Below, piece by piece: positions 10,431 through 18,520 of a stretch of DNA of 64,000 bases. The DNA comes from Alteromonas aestuariivivens. GTDB lineage: Bacteria; Pseudomonadota; Gammaproteobacteria; Enterobacterales; Alteromonadaceae. The stretch is taken from the NCBI RefSeq assembly GCF_003367475.1, contig NZ_QRHA01000006.1, positions 186,001 through 250,000 on the forward strand, read 5' to 3'. Both the position numbers and the translations under genes were made by a program. Position 1 is the first letter of the stretch, and each line of letters begins with the position of its first letter. The notes under the pieces were generated by a model. The model was not told the DNA's origin. It saw nothing but the letters and a program-made list of their open reading frames with translations, and made no database searches.

Positions 10431-11144
10431 TCATTTGCAGGGGGGGTAGGGTTTAAATCCCGCCAGCAGGGCCTGGGTTGTTTCAGCAGGGCGCTCAAGT
10501 ATGACCATATGGCCACTACCAAGGATCACCGTCAGAGTAGCCGAAGGCAGAGTAGCTGCCATGGACTGCATACCCGCTAACGGTGTAACCTGATCCTGCT
10601 CTGCCGCAACGACATGAATGGGAAAGGGTGATTTTGCCAGCCCTGCAAGAGTGCTGCTTCTTGGCGTTGTGGCCTGGGTATGGGCCAGTAACGTGCTCGC
10701 GCCCAAATCTGATCCCATGGCTCGAACTGTATCGGCAACCTGTGAATTCAGAAAGTCCAGGTGAATAAAACGTTCGAGGTAGTTCGGGTTATCCGGCTTA
10801 AACTGCCCTTTGCGCAGAGAACCGATTAATTGCTTGCGGCGCATTTCTTCTGCATGTTCGAAACCGTTTGCGTTGTATCCCACTAACGTCAGAGAGGCTA
10901 TACGCTTGGGGTTCGCACAGGCATACAAGCTGGCGATATAGCCACCCATAGAAAAACCAACCAGATGGACTTTCTCATCATTCATGATTCTGTCGGCGGT
11001 CAGGGTCAGCATTTCTTCTTTGCTGGAAGCCCACTGCAATGGCACGTAGCGGCGCTGCGCCAAAGAAAGCTGACGCCATACAGGTAACCAGACTCGTTCG
11101 TCACAAAGGGTGCCGGGAAGAAAAACGACAGGTTGTTCGATCAC
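10431..11144 (-). CDS. Alpha/beta-hydrolase, carboxylesterase-like
   Basis: 237-residue alpha/beta-hydrolase. It has the nucleophile elbow GFSMGG, the oxyanion-region motif [12 protein letters not shown] near the N-terminus, a likely catalytic Asp in [12 protein letters not shown] and His in [12 protein letters not shown]. No signal peptide is seen, so it should be cytoplasmic. The start is GTG 11144 with GAGG upstream. It is divergent from mutY across about 80 bp. Substrate unknown. Confidence 0.82.
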   Translation of the reverse strand: MIEQPVVFLPGTLCDERVWLPVWRQLSLAQRRYVPLQWASSKEEMLTLTADRIMNDEKVHLVGFSMGGYIASLYACANPKRIASLTLVGYNANGFEHAEEMRRKQLIGSLRKGQFKPDNPNYLERFIHLDFLNSQVADTVRAMGSDLGASTLLAHTQATTPRSSTLAGLAKSPFPIHVVAAEQDQVTPLAGMQSMAATLPSATLTVILGSGHMVILERPAETTQALLAGFKPYPPCK

Positions 11145-11227
11145 TTAAAACCTCAGTTTGGGTGGTTAAACCGAATGCATGGTATCATACGCGCCCTTTG
11201 ATATTAGCATTTGGATGGTGCGGCAGT

Positions 11228-12256
11228 ATGGCTGACACTTTCGCCACCCGGGTACTGGCGTGGTTTGATAAAAATGGGCGTAAACATCTGCCGTGGCAAC
11301 AAAACATTAGCGCCTACGGAGTTTGGGTTTCGGAAATTATGTTGCAGCAAACCCAGGTGACGACGGTCATTCCGTATTATCAGCGTTTCATGCAGCGTTT
11401 CCCGGCCATAGATAGCCTCGCAAGTGCCCCCCAGGATGAAGTGCTTCATTTGTGGACGGGGCTGGGCTACTACGCCAGGGCAAGGAATCTGCACAAAGCC
11501 GCACAGCAGATTGTGCAACAGTATGGTGGGCAGTTTCCGCAGACGCTTGAAGAGGTTATGGCGCTGCCGGGTATTGGTCGTTCTACGGCTGGTGCCATTT
11601 TGTCGCTGGCTTGTCAGCAACAGCACCCGATTCTGGATGGTAACGTTAAGCGTGTGCTTGCCCGTTATTACGCCATTGATGGTTGGCCAGGACAAAAAGC
11701 CGTTGAAAACCAGTTGTGGAATTTGGCAGGGAAAAACACGCCTGCCAAGCGCTGTAACCATTATACCCAGGCGATGATGGACCTGGGTGCCATGGTGTGC
11801 ACCCGTAGCAAGCCAGATTGCGACATGTGCCCATTGCAAGCAGATTGTCTGGCTTACGCCCAGGGCCGACAAAGTGAATTTCCGGGCAAAAAACCAAAAG
11901 CCCAAAAGCCGCAAAAGTCGGCTACCATGCTGGTGTGGCTGTATCAGCGCCAGGTGTATATGGAACAGCGCCCTGCCAGTGGCATCTGGGGCGGTTTGTT
12001 TGGTTTCCCTGAAACAGAGCAAAGTGCGAATTTGATTGGGGCACAAGAGTGGCAAACTGAGGCATTGCCCGAATTCAGGCATACCTTCAGCCACTTTCAT
12101 TTAGACATAACGCCACAAATCCGGCTACTCTCTGCTCCGCCAGGGAATGTAATTCAGGGAGGTTCAGGACGCTGGTTTGATATAGACGATGCCATAGAAG
12201 TTGGGCTTGCTGCACCAACCCAAAAGATAATTAATCAACTTAAACATATGCTGTAA
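11228..12256 (+). CDS. mutY: A/G-specific adenine DNA glycosylase MutY
   Basis: 342-residue MutY, which removes adenine mispaired with 8-oxoguanine. Catalytic Glu is E36 ([11 protein letters not shown]). The helix-hairpin-helix is [13 protein letters not shown], followed by catalytic Asp in [13 protein letters not shown]. The [4Fe-4S] cluster motif C-x6-C-x2-C-x5-C is intact ([17 protein letters not shown]). A C-terminal Nudix-like 8-oxoG recognition domain ends the protein. The frame is open further upstream, but ATG 11228 gives the family N-terminus (E. coli 350 aa). It is followed by yggX, the usual gammaproteobacterial order. Confidence 0.95.
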   Translation: MADTFATRVLAWFDKNGRKHLPWQQNISAYGVWVSEIMLQQTQVTTVIPYYQRFMQRFPAIDSLASAPQDEVLHLWTGLGYYARARNLHKAAQQIVQQYGGQFPQTLEEVMALPGIGRSTAGAILSLACQQQHPILDGNVKRVLARYYAIDGWPGQKAVENQLWNLAGKNTPAKRCNHYTQAMMDLGAMVCTRSKPDCDMCPLQADCLAYAQGRQSEFPGKKPKAQKPQKSATMLVWLYQRQVYMEQRPASGIWGGLFGFPETEQSANLIGAQEWQTEALPEFRHTFSHFHLDITPQIRLLSAPPGNVIQGGSGRWFDIDDAIEVGLAAPTQKIINQLKHML

Positions 12257-12286
12257 GCAACCAGCTTGACGCAGAGGACCTTAAAC

Positions 12287-12559
12287 ATGAGCCGAAACGT
12301 GTACTGCCAACATCTCAAACAGGATGCCGAAGGGTTGGATTTCCAGCTTTACCCCGGGGAATTGGGCAAACGTATTTTTGACAACATTTCCAAACAGGCC
12401 TGGGCTGAATGGCAAAAGAAGCAAACCATGCTTATCAACGAACACAAGCTGAATATGATGGACCCGGCGGCGCGCAAATTCCTCGAAGAAAAAATGGAAG
12501 CTTATTTGTTTGAAGGTGTAGAACCTACCATAGAAGGCTATGTTCCGCCGAAAAAATAA
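12287..12559 (+). CDS. yggX: Fe(II)-trafficking/oxidative damage protein YggX
   Basis: 90-residue YggX, implicated in protecting and repairing iron-sulfur clusters; functionally linked to the cluster-bearing MutY encoded just upstream. Conserved segments are [14 protein letters not shown] and [14 protein letters not shown], with the single conserved Cys near the N-terminus (VYCQ). The start is ATG 12287 with AGAGGA 8 bases upstream; the frame stays open 21 bases further but the family begins MSR. Confidence 0.95.
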   Translation: MSRNVYCQHLKQDAEGLDFQLYPGELGKRIFDNISKQAWAEWQKKQTMLINEHKLNMMDPAARKFLEEKMEAYLFEGVEPTIEGYVPPKK

Positions 12560-12618
12560 CCATTAAACACCAAATTGTGCAAACAACGTGCAAACGAAAA
12601 AAATTCCGCTAAAAACGG

Positions 12619-12647
12619 TTGACTTGCGAAGCGGAAATACGTTTAAT
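12619..12647 (+). promoter_or_regulatory. Sigma-70 promoter of tRNA-Phe
   Basis: TTGACT (12619-12624), a 17-bp spacer and TTTAAT (12642-12647), followed by a GC-rich discriminator (ACGCACCC) typical of stringently controlled stable-RNA promoters. The predicted start is about 50 bases before the mature tRNA. Confidence 0.75.
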
Positions 12648-12701
12648 ACGCACCCACGACGCGACAGGCTTTAAAAGAAAAGCCCAAGCGCAAACAGTTT
12701 C

Positions 12702-12777
12702 GCCCAGATAGCTCAGTTGGTAGAGCAGCGGATTGAAAATCCGCGTGTCGGTGGTTCGATCCCGCCTCTGGGCACCA
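12702..12777 (+). tRNA. tRNA-Phe (GAA)
   Basis: 76-nt cloverleaf with acceptor GCCCAGA pairing TCTGGGC, discriminator A and encoded CCA. The D arm is GCTCAGTTGGTAGAGC. The anticodon stem is GCGGA/TCCGC, with GAA at 12735-12737. The T loop is GTTCGATC. It has its own promoter upstream and a terminator directly downstream. Confidence 0.97.
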
Positions 12778-12785
12778 TTCCTAGA

Positions 12786-12812
12786 AGCCTCGCAGTATTG
12801 CGGGGCTTTTTT
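12786..12812 (+). terminator. Intrinsic terminator of tRNA-Phe
   Basis: Stem AGCCTCGCA/TGCGGGGCT (one G-T pair) with a GTAT loop, followed by six T residues, 8 bases after the tRNA CCA end. Confidence 0.85.
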
Positions 12813-12840
12813 GATCTTGAAATGTGAAAACACTACCGCC

Positions 12841-12893
12841 CGTGTCGGTGTTGTTGCTCAGCGCGTTACGATCCCGCATCTGGGCACCTTTCC
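12841..12893 (+). repeat. Degenerate partial copy of the tRNA-Phe 3' half
   Basis: CGTGTCGGTG, then about 14 unrelated bases, then GTTACGATCCCGCATCTGGGCACC. This repeats the anticodon-stem to CCA part of the tRNA-Phe gene with substitutions, about 110 bp downstream of it. It is not a functional tRNA. It looks like an old attachment-site duplication or tandem tRNA decay. Confidence 0.7.
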
Positions 12894-13217
12894 TCTTGGC
12901 GTCTCACCGAATCGTCATTAATAAATAAAAAACTTTGCATGAAATGTTGAGTTGCTGTCTTTCTTTTTGGACATCTATTTCACTACGAATTCATCATTTA
13001 CAAGACAAATCATCAGCGTAACAAAATCAAACAGTTTGATTGCTGCTGCGGTGAGTTGTGAAGGTCATTTAAGTGCGAATCTTGCGTGCACTTCCAATAA
13101 TCATTCGCTGAAAAAAGGAACAGCGTGACATTTGCAGCTGTATTGTATATTTTGGATACTTAAAATTGGAACATATTAAGGTTCTGAAATTTGTTGCTGA
13201 TGTTTAAGGATAGACAC
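12894..13217. other. AT-rich non-coding stretch
   Basis: About 320 bp with no credible gene on either strand. It is visibly richer in A and T than the flanking chromosome, consistent with a remnant of transferred DNA. It ends with the Shine-Dalgarno sequence TAAGGA of the next gene. Confidence 0.5.
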
Positions 13218-14006
13218 ATGACAATAAAACCAGTTGCTCCAGGCATATTGGAGCCTTCATTATCAGCGTCCACTGATGCTGCAATGCAATATAATGAAGT
13301 CACTATAAGCGCTTTTCCAAAGAGAATCTTAAAATTTAGCCTGATCATCATTGGCCTTTTGTTCTCGTTTCATATTACGGCTCTTGTGATGAAATTTGGC
13401 TTCGGCGCTGTTACCGGTTATGGGTTTATTACGCTTTTTGACCTGAACAAAGAAGCCAATATACCTACCTATTTCTCATCCTTTCTGATGGCATCTTGTG
13501 CAGTATTCATGGTCTTATTGTGTCATGCTCACAAGTCTCTGGCGACACCCTGGCATCGTCACTGGGCATTTCTTGGATTGGTTTTTATATCGATGTCCAT
13601 AGATGAAATTTCCCAGATACACGAAAAAAGCATCGAACCATTAAAGCACTTTTTTGGCATTCAGCCAGGTGATTATTTAACTAATGCCTGGGTAATACTG
13701 GCATTTATTTTTCTACCCGTCATGGCGCTGTTGTATTTTCGGTTTCTGATGGCAATGGAGCGTCGTTCGGCAATTTTATTTATCACCTCAGGTGCGGTAT
13801 ACATTTCTGGCGTCGCGGGTGTGGAAATGGTGTCCGGTGTCATGAAAGGTTTATACAGCACGCAATCGCTTGCCTTTGCCATCTCCACCACTGTCGAAGA
13901 AACATTAGAGTTACTAGGCCTGGCCTTGTTCTCTTTTGCCTTAACGGATTATGCTGCTCGACAGAAATTCATCTGGCGGCTCGGCATGGGTGAACACACA
14001 CGTTAA
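13218..14006 (+). CDS. Polytopic membrane protein of unknown function
   Basis: 262-residue integral membrane protein I do not recognise by name. About six or seven hydrophobic helices can be seen after a 35-residue hydrophilic N-terminus. Two segments look conserved and possibly functional: SMSIDEISQIHEKSIEPL in the middle and TTVEETLELLGLALFSFAL near the C-terminus. Their membrane-adjacent Asp, Glu and His residues could form a metal or catalytic site (inference). The start is ATG 13218 with TAAGGA 7 bases upstream. Lower GC than its neighbours and a position between a tRNA scar and a transposase stump suggest horizontal acquisition. Confidence 0.7.
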   Translation: MTIKPVAPGILEPSLSASTDAAMQYNEVTISAFPKRILKFSLIIIGLLFSFHITALVMKFGFGAVTGYGFITLFDLNKEANIPTYFSSFLMASCAVFMVLLCHAHKSLATPWHRHWAFLGLVFISMSIDEISQIHEKSIEPLKHFFGIQPGDYLTNAWVILAFIFLPVMALLYFRFLMAMERRSAILFITSGAVYISGVAGVEMVSGVMKGLYSTQSLAFAISTTVEETLELLGLALFSFALTDYAARQKFIWRLGMGEHTR

Positions 14007-14019
14007 TTTGCTACTTTGC

Positions 14020-14277
14020 CATGCCAGAAGCATGATCTGGGCACAGCGACTCAAGCGGGTCTTTAACATCGACATCACACTGTGTGAAAGCTGCACCAAA
14101 CACAGTGTGAAGATCATTGCCTGCATTAGTGAACCTGTAGTTATCAAGAAGATCTTCGATCACCTCGATAAGATTGCCTCACCAATTACCTCACCATTGC
14201 CATCACTTCGCGCACCGCGGATGGATACCTTTGACGATAGCCAAACGATCCAGCGAGATTTCGACTGGGGAGCCTGA
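14020..14277 (+). pseudogene. C-terminal remnant of an IS91-family transposase
   Basis: The open stretch encodes a segment with WAQRLKRVFNIDI, LCESC and KIIACISEPVVIKKIFDHLD, which is the characteristic C-terminal tail of IS91/IS801-type Y2 (HUH) transposases. The catalytic HUH and two-tyrosine portions are absent, so only about 85 residues of a roughly 300-500 residue enzyme remain. It starts within 15 bases of the membrane protein stop, so the deletion junction lies there. It cannot be active. Confidence 0.8.
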
Positions 14278-14343
14278 AACATTTAATGTCAGCCGACAAT
14301 GTCGCAATTTGTATGGCACAGGCACAACTGCACCCTGAATCGC

Positions 14344-14811
14344 AAGGGAGTACCTATGGGAGGGGATTTGTACCAACCGGCAGATAAAGCTGCACTCGGC
14401 TTTTTAACATCGGTGATGAAGGATCCGGACGGTGCGAACTTGGATAGGGTGCAAGTGGTTAAAGGCTGGTTGAATGATGCCGGAGTTTCTGAGGAGAAAA
14501 TTTTTGATGTGGCGTTATCCGACGGCAGAACTGGCGGCAGCGTTAAAGTTGGTAACACCGTTGACCTTACCACCGGAAAATACACCAATACTATTGGCTT
14601 TCCCCAGTTAAGCGTATTTTGGGCCGACCCCGAATTTAATCCTTCGCAAAATGCGTTCTATTACGTTCGGGCACTGGAAATCCCAACCTCCAGATACTCA
14701 TTGCTGGACGCCATTGAGCTGGGTATCGATGTGGAGCAAACGGGGCGCCCTGCAACAATATAGGTGAGGATATATAGCTCTCCTATCTGGTACAACGCCG
14801 CTAAAAATTAG
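14344..14811 (+). pseudogene. DUF3604 protein C-terminal remnant with in-frame TAG
   Basis: The frame encodes the C-terminal part of a DUF3604 protein: KGVPMGGDL, MKDPDGANLDRVQVVKGWL, TNTIGFPQLSVFWADPEF, FYYVRALEIPTSRYSLLDAI. It lacks the N-terminal several hundred residues. At 14761 a TAG stands where the family has Gln (PATI-Q-ERAYTSPIWY). Translation beyond it in the same frame resumes the family C-terminus (SPIWYNAAKN, stop at 14809). This is a 5'-truncated and nonsense-mutated relic. The preceding 60 bases are not homologous, so the junction is near 14340. Confidence 0.82.
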
Positions 14812-15124
14812 CCTAATAAAAATGGTTGGAGGTGTTTTTCCTTTGCGCTCATTTGTGTCTTGGCAATCATTACCCATGAAAATTTGGGCTATGTCAGCGT
14901 ATTATAACCAGACCGCTCGTGCCCCGGCCTGTCCTAACGCTCTGTCACAGGCGTGGAAGTATTATGCGAAGTGCGATGAGTAAAAAAAGCCGCGCAAGAG
15001 CGCGGCTTTGAGTTGTCGTTGTATAAACACAGGCGGAGAACACAATTGTTTATTCAACGGTTGCTGCTTCTCAACAGCGCTCAATCTGAAACGGGGCCAG
15101 ACTGAACGCCAGTCATGGGAAGAC
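14812..15124. other. Intergenic region holding the TonB-receptor terminator
   Basis: About 310 bp without a credible gene. The only structure seen is the hairpin at 14986-15009. Confidence 0.5.
14981..15009 (-). terminator. Intrinsic terminator for the minus-strand TonB receptor gene
   Basis: Perfect 9-bp stem AAAGCCGCG (14986-14994)/CGCGGCTTT (15001-15009) with a 6-base loop. Read on the minus strand it is followed by seven T residues. It lies about 115 bases past the receptor stop codon. Confidence 0.8.
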
Positions 15125-17704
15125 TTAAAATGTGTAGGATGCTGTCAGTGAGAAGGTGCGCCCCTCCGAGGGTTTAACTATCACCGAGTCAAACAGGTCT
15201 GCCGAGGTGTAGTATTCTTCATCCAGCAGGTTGTTGAGTTTAAGCATGACGGACATCGGGCCGTAGGCATACCCTACGGAACCGTTCCAGACCGAATAGC
15301 TAGGCAGCATCACGGTTTTCAATACATCGGTATAGGTTGAGTCTACCCAGGTAACGCCTACGCTGGCTGACAGCTCACCGCTGGCAATAGGCTGAGCCCA
15401 GTTAGCGTAAACGCTGGCAATGTTGTCCGGCAAACCACCACGCTCAAGTTCCACACCCTGTCCGACAAATGCTGAACGGGAGCCGGCAATACGTCCTCCG
15501 TACACTTCCCAGGGCTCAAGGCCGTTTTGTTCGGCAAATTCTGCGCCGTTGATAACGGCCAGTGCACCGTCACTCACTTCGGTGGTGTCTGTGTGGGTTG
15601 CGGTGGCTAGAATGGAGAGGTTGTCGGTCAGCAGTGCTCTGAGTTCAAATTCATAGCCGTCACCAAATACTGCAACCAGCGCATTGGTCTGGCCATCGCG
15701 GAAGGTTTTGTCCTGGTCGTAATAGGAAACCGCAGCATAAAGCTTTCCGTCGTACAGATTGGCTTTGATACCGATTTCGCTGAGGTTGGACTCCTGCAGA
15801 TATTCGCTGTTGTCGATGGTATCCGGAATGATGCCACCCAACTGGTTCGTGCTTAAAGAGTTGGAAACCGCATGGGTTACGTAAGGAACAATGCCATCAA
15901 AATCATAGGAAACGCTGATGTTGTAGCTGAACGCATCGTCGCTGCCACTGTGTACACCGTCACCCTGGGGTTGGCCAAAGTAGCTTACCCAGGTGTTTTC
16001 TGAAGCTACGTCGAAGTAGTCATAGCGGGCGCCGAGCAATACGCTGAGGTCGCCAAATGCCACATCGGTAAGGAAGAACACACCGGTGTTTTTAGCTGTC
16101 GATTTGTGTCGCTCGTTGAAGTTACGTTCAAGAGTTCCGTCTATCCCGGTAGGGTTACCGTCTTCATCATAAAGGATGGTGGCATACTGGTAGGGGTCAA
16201 ACACGGCTGGTGAAATCCGGTCATTGGGGGTTGGCCCAACGGTCAGATCACGAAAGTCGAACGTCTCATCAAACCATGAGGCGTTGTTATAGAGGTCTTC
16301 GTAACGATAGTTTACGCCCACAATGCTCTCAGCGCTTACGCTGTCGAGCTCAGTGGTAAACGTCAGGCTGCTGCGCAGTTCGTACAGGTACGCATCGGGG
16401 TAGAACGCTGTGAAGCCCCAGCTTTGGTATTTTGTATGGTCCATGTAATCGTAAAAGGCTTCGTTTTTCCAAACCACACCGCTTTCAAATTCATGGGTGA
16501 CATCAAAGTACACAGTGACCGCAGTGGTGTCTGCGTAGTCTTCCTCATCAATGAAGGTGGTACGGTGATCCAGGTGTGCTTCACCAACGTTAGTCAGCGC
16601 AAACGGGTTGTTCAGGCTGCGATCAGCCAGAAAGTTGCCGAATCCGCCCGGGCAGGAAATTTCAAAGCCATTATAAACAGCGTTACCTTCACCTGGTGCA
16701 GCAGCGCCACAGAAGCTCCCCGTATTGGAAAACGCATTGTTCAAAAAGCCGGGAGCGAAAGGCGCGACAAATGCCGATTCCTGTGGAAGCAGGGTATTGG
16801 CGCCCAAGGTATTGGTTGAGTTTAGGTTCTGTGGTGCGCCGGTGATGTAGGTGCCGTGATCAATAAGATCCTGGGTAACCCGGTTCCAGCCAGGTACCTG
16901 AATGCTGTCAGATTTTTGAAACTGGACACCAAACTCAATGGTGGTACGGTCGCTCCAGTCAATGTCTACCGCAGCCTGGAACAATTCACTGCTGGGTTCA
17001 TAGCCGTGGAAGTAAGAGTCAGAATCTTCGGCTTCGGCAAAAAAGTTGATACCACCATAGCGCTTGCCCAGCTGAAACGGGATTGCGAGGCTGCCGGATA
17101 CGATTTGCTGGTCATAGGAACCAAAGGTGGCGGTTACATCGCCGGTTACCGAGTCAATGTATTTGCTGCCGTCTACCTTGGCCGATTTGGGGATGTAATT
17201 CAGCTGGCCGCCGACACTTCCGCTGCCGTACAGGGGAGATACAGGTCCGCGCATGATTTCAAGTTTTTCAGCACCACGAATAATGGTGTTGAAGGCTCCT
17301 GGGTTAGCGATTCGGCGGAAGCCGCGGAAGTAGTTGTCTGCCGCTTCGCCACGTATGTCCATGGCCCCCTTGATTCCAAAAAAGGAACTTGTGAATGCAC
17401 CGGGAGTAAGGCGAACCAGATCATCCACGCTGCGCAGGGCGAATTTCTCAACCAGGTCTTCACTCACTTCCGTGATTGAGCGCGGGGTTTCATAAAGGCT
17501 GCGGTCGAGGCCGAATGCGCTGCCACTGTCTTCCGTGGGCATAATGCCGTAACTGTCAACGCGCTTTCCGGTTACGCTGATAACTTCAGTCTGAGGTTCG
17601 GTTTGTTCGGCTTCCTGTGCCAGAGCATGATTTGCCATGATAGTGGAAACCGCCAGTGTGACCGCAGCGGTGACCCGGTTGAGTTTGCATTCCAAGTTCT
17701 TCAT
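15125..17704 (-). CDS. TonB-dependent siderophore-type outer-membrane receptor
   Basis: 859-residue TonB-dependent receptor. A signal peptide is cleaved near ANHALA-QE (about residue 29). A TonB box-like EVISVTGKR follows. The plug domain has ETPRSITEVSEDLVEKFALR and RGPVSPLYGSGSVGGQLNYIPK, the style of siderophore receptors (FhuA/FpvA class). The barrel ends in the expected aromatic SLTASYTF. It stands alone with a long upstream region carrying a 22-bp palindrome (17827-17848). No Fur box was convincingly seen, so iron regulation is not supported and the ligand is unknown. Confidence 0.85.
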   Translation of the reverse strand: MKNLECKLNRVTAAVTLAVSTIMANHALAQEAEQTEPQTEVISVTGKRVDSYGIMPTEDSGSAFGLDRSLYETPRSITEVSEDLVEKFALRSVDDLVRLTPGAFTSSFFGIKGAMDIRGEAADNYFRGFRRIANPGAFNTIIRGAEKLEIMRGPVSPLYGSGSVGGQLNYIPKSAKVDGSKYIDSVTGDVTATFGSYDQQIVSGSLAIPFQLGKRYGGINFFAEAEDSDSYFHGYEPSSELFQAAVDIDWSDRTTIEFGVQFQKSDSIQVPGWNRVTQDLIDHGTYITGAPQNLNSTNTLGANTLLPQESAFVAPFAPGFLNNAFSNTGSFCGAAAPGEGNAVYNGFEISCPGGFGNFLADRSLNNPFALTNVGEAHLDHRTTFIDEEDYADTTAVTVYFDVTHEFESGVVWKNEAFYDYMDHTKYQSWGFTAFYPDAYLYELRSSLTFTTELDSVSAESIVGVNYRYEDLYNNASWFDETFDFRDLTVGPTPNDRISPAVFDPYQYATILYDEDGNPTGIDGTLERNFNERHKSTAKNTGVFFLTDVAFGDLSVLLGARYDYFDVASENTWVSYFGQPQGDGVHSGSDDAFSYNISVSYDFDGIVPYVTHAVSNSLSTNQLGGIIPDTIDNSEYLQESNLSEIGIKANLYDGKLYAAVSYYDQDKTFRDGQTNALVAVFGDGYEFELRALLTDNLSILATATHTDTTEVSDGALAVINGAEFAEQNGLEPWEVYGGRIAGSRSAFVGQGVELERGGLPDNIASVYANWAQPIASGELSASVGVTWVDSTYTDVLKTVMLPSYSVWNGSVGYAYGPMSVMLKLNNLLDEEYYTSADLFDSVIVKPSEGRTFSLTASYTF

Positions 17705-18119
17705 TGTGTGTTTCCAGTTGGTAATGTGCTGTAGTTAATTTGTGCAATTCACTACAGAGCAGCTTTGATGCCAAAAAGCTGACCATTTGGTCTGTTTATT
17801 TTTGCAAGTGACTGGAAAATAGATAATTTTGCAATTTTCATTGCAAAAGCCTATTAAATTCAGTTGGTTGTGTGATTTTTGTACTCTATCTGTTTCATAG
17901 CATACCGGTTTCATAAATCTTAATGTTGCTGAAATGTAAAGATTTTGCGGCAAAAATCAGGGAAAGTGTCGGGATGTTGGTTGTTTCTTGCACCAAAATA
18001 AATCGGTAGTGCTCCGTTACTGTGAATCGAAAGCTGCACAACCGGCGCGCTCCGGCGGTAGCATTTTGTTGAATTTATGCCAGTCTAGTAATTCACCTCT
18101 TGTAAAAAGGAGTGCACGT
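17705..18119. other. Divergent promoter region with operator-like repeats
   Basis: 415 bp between the TonB receptor and the small-protein gene. It contains the palindrome listed at 17827-17848, an extra half-site TTTTTGCAA (17799-17807) and a weaker dyad GATTTTGCGGCAAAAATC (17941-17958). No gene was seen. Confidence 0.5.
17827..17848. promoter_or_regulatory. Operator-like palindrome upstream of the TonB receptor
   Basis: Perfect inverted repeat TTTTGCAA-N6-TTGCAAAA about 120 bp upstream of the receptor start. A third half-site lies at 17799-17807. The size and symmetry fit a dimeric repressor or activator site; the cognate protein is not identified. Confidence 0.5.
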
Positions 18120-18488
18120 ATGGCTGGCGAAACCAAGGCGCAGGGTTGGGAAGGCATTAAGGATTCCTTGCAAAACGCGGTGGGGGACCTGGCGACACTT
18201 TCGGTCGAAACCTATACCGGAGAGCTCAGTGTTGCGGTTAACAGTGACAACAAGTCATTAAAGTGGAGCGACCTGCTTAGCCTGACCCAGAGTGAGGACG
18301 CTACCATTAAAGGCAAGCTAAAACTGGTATTGGCGACCCAGGTCAACATTGATGGCGATGCGAAAAATTTTATTGCCTCCAGTGGGGTGACCGAAGCATT
18401 GATTGAGGCGCACTCTGCGGCGGTCAGGAACGGCTCAGAATTCAGGGCGAAGATCATCGGGTTAGCCGTCGGTAAATTAACCTCATAA
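18120..18488 (+). CDS. Uncharacterised 122-residue protein
   Basis: Not recognised. It is a hydrophilic 122-residue protein without signal peptide or membrane segment, with two possible halves: a helical N-terminus (WEGIKDSLQNAVGDLATLSVET) and a beta-rich middle (GELSVAV, TIKGKLKLVLATQVNIDGD) followed by a helix (TEALIEAHSAAVRNGSEFR). The start is ATG 18120, with AAAAAGGAG 6 bases before it. The next gene begins about 30 bases after the stop, so the two are probably one operon and may act together. Confidence 0.7.
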   Translation: MAGETKAQGWEGIKDSLQNAVGDLATLSVETYTGELSVAVNSDNKSLKWSDLLSLTQSEDATIKGKLKLVLATQVNIDGDAKNFIASSGVTEALIEAHSAAVRNGSEFRAKIIGLAVGKLTS

Positions 18489-18520
18489 CTTCGGCAGAAA
18501 TGCACAAGGCAGGAGGCAGC

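Noticed and set aside
11204-12100. 298-codon open frame antisense to mutY
   Set aside because: Fully inside mutY on the other strand with no recognisable protein features.
12841-12893. Second functional tRNA gene
   Set aside because: Only the 3' half is recognisable, with an insertion and no D or acceptor 5' arm.
16856-17479. 207-codon open frame antisense to the siderophore-type receptor
   Set aside because: Shadow of the receptor gene; no start signals or motifs.
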